A stretch of DNA of 64,000 nucleotides. Origin: Streptomyces globisporus (GTDB taxonomy: Bacteria > Actinomycetota > Actinomycetes > Streptomycetales > Streptomycetaceae). This document shows positions 61,523 to 64,000 of this stretch, in pieces. The notes beneath the pieces were generated by a model. It was not told the origin of the DNA. It worked only from the letters and a program-made list of their open reading frames with translations, and ran no database searches. Positions within the stretch are counted from its first letter, which is position 1. Every line of letters begins with the position of its first letter. Location: NCBI GenBank assembly GCA_014649555.1, contig BMTG01000004.1, forward strand, positions 544,031 through 608,030, read 5' to 3'. A program made the position numbers and the translations under genes.

Positions 61523-62040
61523 TGTGGGAAAGCGCGATCGCCGTCATAGGCACCCTCGCCGGCGGACTCATGGTCACGGTCACCCAGCAGCTGACCGACC
61601 GGCGCCGACAGCGCGAGCAGCACCGTGAGCGCGTCGCGGACCTCACCGGCCAGCTCCTGAGCGCCGCGCTCCGCTACCGCCAGTTGTACTGGCTCCGGGT
61701 GGACGCCCGCCGGGCGGGCGAGCCGGACCCCGTCGTCCGGGCGGATTTCTACCAGGCCCGCAGCGATGTGACCGAGGCCCGGGACCGACTGGCCCTGGCG
61801 GTCAACGACGAGACCTTGCTCCGGGCGGCCGGACGCGCGGCCTGGAGCGCCCTGGGCCTGAGCGACATCGACCCCGGCGTCCCGGAGGACGGCCGCTACA
61901 CGCCGGAGATCGAGGCCCGGCTGGAGGCGGCGCGGCAGCGTACGCACACCACCCACACCGAACTGCGGCAGGCAGCCGCCGGCTACGGCACCGCGTCGGC
62001 CCCCGGACGTGTCGTCGACACACGGTCGCAGTCCACCTGA
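61522..62040 (+). CDS. Single-TM coiled-coil hypothetical protein
   Basis: The 172-residue product starts at ATG 61522. A short N-terminal hydrophobic segment (AIAVIGTLAGGLMVTVTQQL) is followed by long Arg/Gln/Glu-rich helices (about 25-150), including RRRQREQHRERVADLTGQLL. This is likely a membrane-anchored coiled coil. This type is frequent in streptomycetes and has no known role. It is the last gene before the scarred right end. Confidence 0.7.
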   Translation: MWESAIAVIGTLAGGLMVTVTQQLTDRRRQREQHRERVADLTGQLLSAALRYRQLYWLRVDARRAGEPDPVVRADFYQARSDVTEARDRLALAVNDETLLRAAGRAAWSALGLSDIDPGVPEDGRYTPEIEARLEAARQRTHTTHTELRQAAAGYGTASAPGRVVDTRSQST

Positions 62041-62127
62041 CGACCAGCCTGAGACCCTGGGGCCGCCTGCCCCAAGGCCCAGACAGTCGGGGCGATACTC
62101 AGGGGCCAGCCAACTGGGTGACATTTC

Positions 62128-62420
62128 GCCAATCCGGAATCGTTAACTGCGACCGGGTTACGCTTGCTTCGTTTATTGCGAATAATTCGACTTCCCGCCC
62201 GACTACCTCGACAATTGGGGCATTGAACGCAAGAGCGCCGATGAATTCATCATGGATCTCATAGGTCTTGACGATCGTGTTGTGTATGCATTGCGTCAAG
62301 GAAATCGCCACTTCTCGACGCCGCCCGCCTCAGACATTTGAGGATGCACTGGGGCAGCTGGAGAGGTCTGGCCTCACCGAGTCTGTGGGGGCACTACGCC
62401 TTGGCCCGGGAGCCGTGAAC
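62128..62420 (+). pseudogene. Decayed PIN-domain protein gene
   Basis: The plus strand spells the C-terminal half of a PIN-domain protein in three frames: VTLASFIANN, then FDFPPDYLDNWGIERKSADE with FIMDLIGLDDRVVYALRQ, then FEDALGQLERSGLTESVGAL ending at TAG 62420. Frame changes near 62184 and 62335 break it. The DFPDxxLxxWGIE...DEFxxDLI pattern is characteristic of actinobacterial PIN toxins. GC content is clearly below the surroundings, suggesting acquired DNA. Confidence 0.55.
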
Positions 62421-62468
62421 TAGCAGGTTCCAGGCAGAGGGTGAGGGACTGCCGTCATTTCAACCACC

Positions 62469-62500
62469 AAAGGCCCCGCCCATGATCGGTTGGGGCCTTT
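62469..62500 (-). terminator. tRNA-type terminator hairpin
   Basis: AAAGGCCCC and GGGGCCTTT form a perfect 9-bp stem with a 14-base loop. It lies just downstream of the tRNA fragment on the minus strand, as expected for the original tRNA terminator. Confidence 0.65.
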
Positions 62501-62504
62501 GTGC

Positions 62505-62546
62505 TGGTGGGCGCGGACGGTTCGAACCTCCGACATCTGCTTTGCA
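62505..62546 (-). tRNA. 3'-half tRNA fragment (anticodon to CCA)
   Basis: The minus strand reads TGCAAAGCAGATGTCGG, then GGTTCGAACC (T-loop), and ends CGCGCCCACCA. This is the 3' half of a tRNA from the anticodon onward, resembling tRNA-Thr(TGT) or tRNA-Ala(TGC) of streptomycetes. No 5' half that pairs with the acceptor strand follows. tRNA 3' halves are the usual attachment sites of integrative elements. Confidence 0.55.
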
Positions 62547-62970
62547 GTTCGGCCGGGCACCGCTACGGCCCCCCGGATCAAGGGCTAGTCACCCGCAGGC
62601 CTCTGCCATTCCCCGTGGCTCTCCGCTGGAGCTGGCACGGGGAACCCCTGAAGTCGCTCAACTCTGCTTCACGGATGAGCACCTGGGCCAGCACCCGAAC
62701 CACCATCGCCGAGCAGGGGAAGGGCTGTCGTCGACTGTCGTCGTCGGCCGCCCTCGGACGGCCCACAGACGGCCCAGGGATGGAGCGCTGCCGCAGGGCA
62801 CCTGAGGCTCAGTCGCCGACGACCGTGCGCGCATTCGTACTCCCGATGCGAGACCTTCGGAATCTCCCAACAGCCTGTGCGATGATCGCCATGCGATCGG
62901 GGGGCCGTCAATTCTGCACGAATCGGTCGCTTCGAGCCGCAGATCGCAGCCACTCGACGAAAGGCCATCC
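62547..62970. other. Non-coding stretch right of the tRNA fragment
   Basis: No frame here shows consistent codon bias or a recognisable domain. The composition is less GC-rich than the average of the window. It may be degraded mobile-element sequence. The last 50 bases should contain the promoter and ribosome-binding site of the DHFR-family gene. Confidence 0.4.
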
Positions 62971-63567
62971 GTGCGCAGGCTCGTCTACTACATCGCCACC
63001 ACGCTCGACGGCTTCATCGCCGGCCCGGACGGCGCCGATCCCACCGGCCCGAACGGCTTCTGGCCAATTCCTGACGATTACCTTCAGCACATCGTGACCG
63101 AGTACCCGGAGACGCTGCCCGCTCCAGCCCGAGCGGCACTGTCCGTCACGGCCGAGGGAACGCGCTTTGACACCGTCCTCGAAGGACGACGCAGCTACGA
63201 GATCGGCCTCGCGGCCGGGATCACCGATGCCTATCCCCACCTGCGTCATCTCGTCTTCTCACGAACCCTGCCTGAGAGCCCGGACCCTGCCGTCGAGCTG
63301 GTAGCTGATGATCCGGTGGCGAAGGTGCGAGAGCTGAAGCAAGAGGACGGTAAGGACATCTGGTTGATCGGTGGCGCGGAGCTGGCCAATGCTCTGTATG
63401 CCGAGATCGATCAGCTAATCCTCAAGGTGGGATCGCTGACTATCGGTGCCGGGATACCGCTCTTTTCTCATAGGTCCACCTTCGAACCGCGCCGCTGGGA
63501 ACTCACAGACCACGCACCCCTGAAGAGCGGAGCGCTATTCCTCACCTATACGCGCGTCACCGACTAG
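62971..63567 (+). CDS. DHFR-family (RibD C-terminal-like) reductase
   Basis: The 198-residue product starts at GTG 62971. RibD_C features are RLVYYIATTLDGFIAGPDG at the N-terminus, a FDTVLEGRRSYEIG block near 70 and DIWLIGGAELANALY near 135. Family members reduce NADPH-dependent substrates, but most stand-alone copies are uncharacterised. Third-position GC is lower than in neighbours left of 62000, consistent with acquisition. An inverted repeat follows directly. Confidence 0.82.
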   Translation: MRRLVYYIATTLDGFIAGPDGADPTGPNGFWPIPDDYLQHIVTEYPETLPAPARAALSVTAEGTRFDTVLEGRRSYEIGLAAGITDAYPHLRHLVFSRTLPESPDPAVELVADDPVAKVRELKQEDGKDIWLIGGAELANALYAEIDQLILKVGSLTIGAGIPLFSHRSTFEPRRWELTDHAPLKSGALFLTYTRVTD

Positions 63568-63569
63568 CT

Positions 63570-63632
63570 AGGGCCTCGCGTTTGGATCATGTCGGACCCC
63601 GCGAGTTCTGCCTGATCCAAACGAGAGGCCCC
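63570..63632. mobile_element. Inverted-repeat element, MITE-like or IS remnant
   Basis: Arms 63570-63589 and 63613-63632 match at 18 of 20 bases around a 23-base centre. The outer GGGCCTC and inner GTTTGGATCA recall ends of Streptomyces IS5-type elements. No transposase is present. It could alternatively act as the terminator of the DHFR-family gene. Confidence 0.45.
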
Positions 63633-63691
63633 AGGCAGACCGATCGACGTCCGGCGGCCCCGGTGAGATCGCCGCTCCTCACGCGAGTCCC

Positions 63692-64000
63692 CTACAGACC
63701 AAGGAAGATGACGTCAAGAGCGGCGAGCGGACCCGTCAGTCCGATGGCGACCAGGGCCGCGGCCACAACGAGGGACAGCAGGCAGACACAGCCGGCGAAG
63801 ACCAGAGTCCCCGTGGTGCGGCGGCCGATCTGGGCCGTGTCCCGACCTGGGGCGGGATCGTGGAGGATCTCCACTCGCTCGCCTGACGAGTAGTCGTCGG
63901 TGAGACGGCGGGTGCGCCCCTCGACGTCGGTGAACTCATAACGACCTCGTGCATGGTTGGCGGTAGCGCGTCGAGACCTTGATCGTTGATCATGGTCCGT
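63692..64000 (-). CDS. DUF3592-like membrane protein (N-terminus beyond window)
   Basis: The last 103 codons of a gene entering from the right edge are visible. The soluble part RYEFTDVEGRTRRLTDDYSS followed by VEILHDPAPGRDTAQI is the DUF3592 pattern (a beta domain with YDP/HDP turn). A C-terminal transmembrane helix follows (LVFAGCVCLLSLVVAAALVAI). Function unknown. Confidence 0.6.
   Translation of the reverse strand, partial: TDHDQRSRSRRATANHARGRYEFTDVEGRTRRLTDDYSSGERVEILHDPAPGRDTAQIGRRTTGTLVFAGCVCLLSLVVAAALVAIGLTGPLAALDVIFLGL

Noticed and set aside
62099-62311. 70-codon minus-strand frame starting MAISLTQCIHN
   Set aside because: It is antisense to the better-supported PIN-domain relic on the plus strand and has no recognisable motif or ribosome-binding site.
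62505-62580. Complete tRNA gene
   Set aside because: The sequence right of the anticodon does not supply a 5' acceptor strand pairing with the 3' end, nor a proper D-arm, so only a fragment is called.

Overview
The window reads as chromosomal DNA of a Streptomyces or close relative. It has very high GC with G/C in almost every third codon position, many GTG starts, GTGA/ATGA-coupled operons, and actinobacterial families (mycothiol-dependent maleylpyruvate isomerase-like, F420-dependent LLM oxidoreductase, KstR, CYP125, an ECF transporter beside SCO2322-like genes). Left to right it holds: a Nif3-like gene cut by the left edge (1-692); steroid/acyl-CoA catabolic operons on the minus strand (2780-11116); a mixed block (11306-22423) of efflux, methyltransferase, amidase, F420 oxidoreductase, small membrane/lipoproteins and a glycosyltransferase-methyltransferase-toroid operon; a KstR-type TetR regulator (22687-23322); a compact biosynthetic locus (23264-30940); decayed toxin/immunity fragments (30972-31320); ferredoxin/aldehyde dehydrogenase and a divergent metallo-hydrolase (31335-34313); a cobalamin-riboswitch-type leader with a secreted toroid protein and an ECF transporter (34384-40335); FadA5-like thiolase and CYP125 divergent from each other (40378-43137); then mostly housekeeping and accessory genes to the right end, where the sequence becomes scarred and lower in GC.

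Steroid module. The encoded proteins closely resemble the mycobacterial cholesterol side-chain set: CYP125, FadA5, a fused FadE34/ChsE3-type acyl-CoA dehydrogenase, an Ltp1-like thiolase, a MaoC hydratase, an SDR, a Zn alcohol dehydrogenase, an aldehyde dehydrogenase, a 3Fe-4S ferredoxin and KstR itself. They lie in five blocks. Matches to the KstR consensus TNNAACNNGTTNNA (7 or 8 of 8 fixed bases) lie before the MaoC operon (5899), before the FadE34-like gene (11158), twice before kstR (22478, 22499), between the ALDH and MBL genes (33203), and twice between fadA5 and cyp125 (41613, 41774). No sterol-ring cleavage genes are present in the window. A second dyad, CTGACG-N3-CGTCAG, recurs five times. 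Four copies sit beside the same catabolic promoters and one lies before the LLM oxidoreductase. It suggests an additional regulator not encoded here.

Biosynthetic locus. Two divergent, translationally coupled operons share a 321-bp control region. Leftward are a class-II aaRS-like amino acid:[carrier protein] ligase, an 83-residue carrier protein and a phosphopantetheinyl transferase. Rightward are a PhyH-type Fe(II)/2-oxoglutarate dioxygenase, a GT-A-like protein, a stand-alone condensation-domain protein and an MFS exporter. The layout implies an amino acid loaded on a free carrier without an NRPS adenylation domain, then hydroxylated, condensed and exported. Two near-matches to the DasR operator sit on the two predicted promoters, hinting at control by N-acetylglucosamine/nutrient status.

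Vitamin B12-type module. A cobalamin-riboswitch-like leader precedes five overlapping genes: a membrane-anchored alpha/alpha-toroid protein, a secreted SCO2322-like protein, EcfT, a double EcfA ATPase and an S component. The pair of surface proteins recalls the two domains of animal transcobalamin, which is an inference.

The right end carries a broken FetB-like permease gene, a serpin, a Cu/Zn-SOD-like protein, an iron-box-like site before a DoxX gene, a decayed PIN-domain gene, the 3' half of a tRNA with its terminator (probably an attachment-site scar), a DHFR-family gene, an inverted-repeat element and a DUF3592-like gene cut by the edge.
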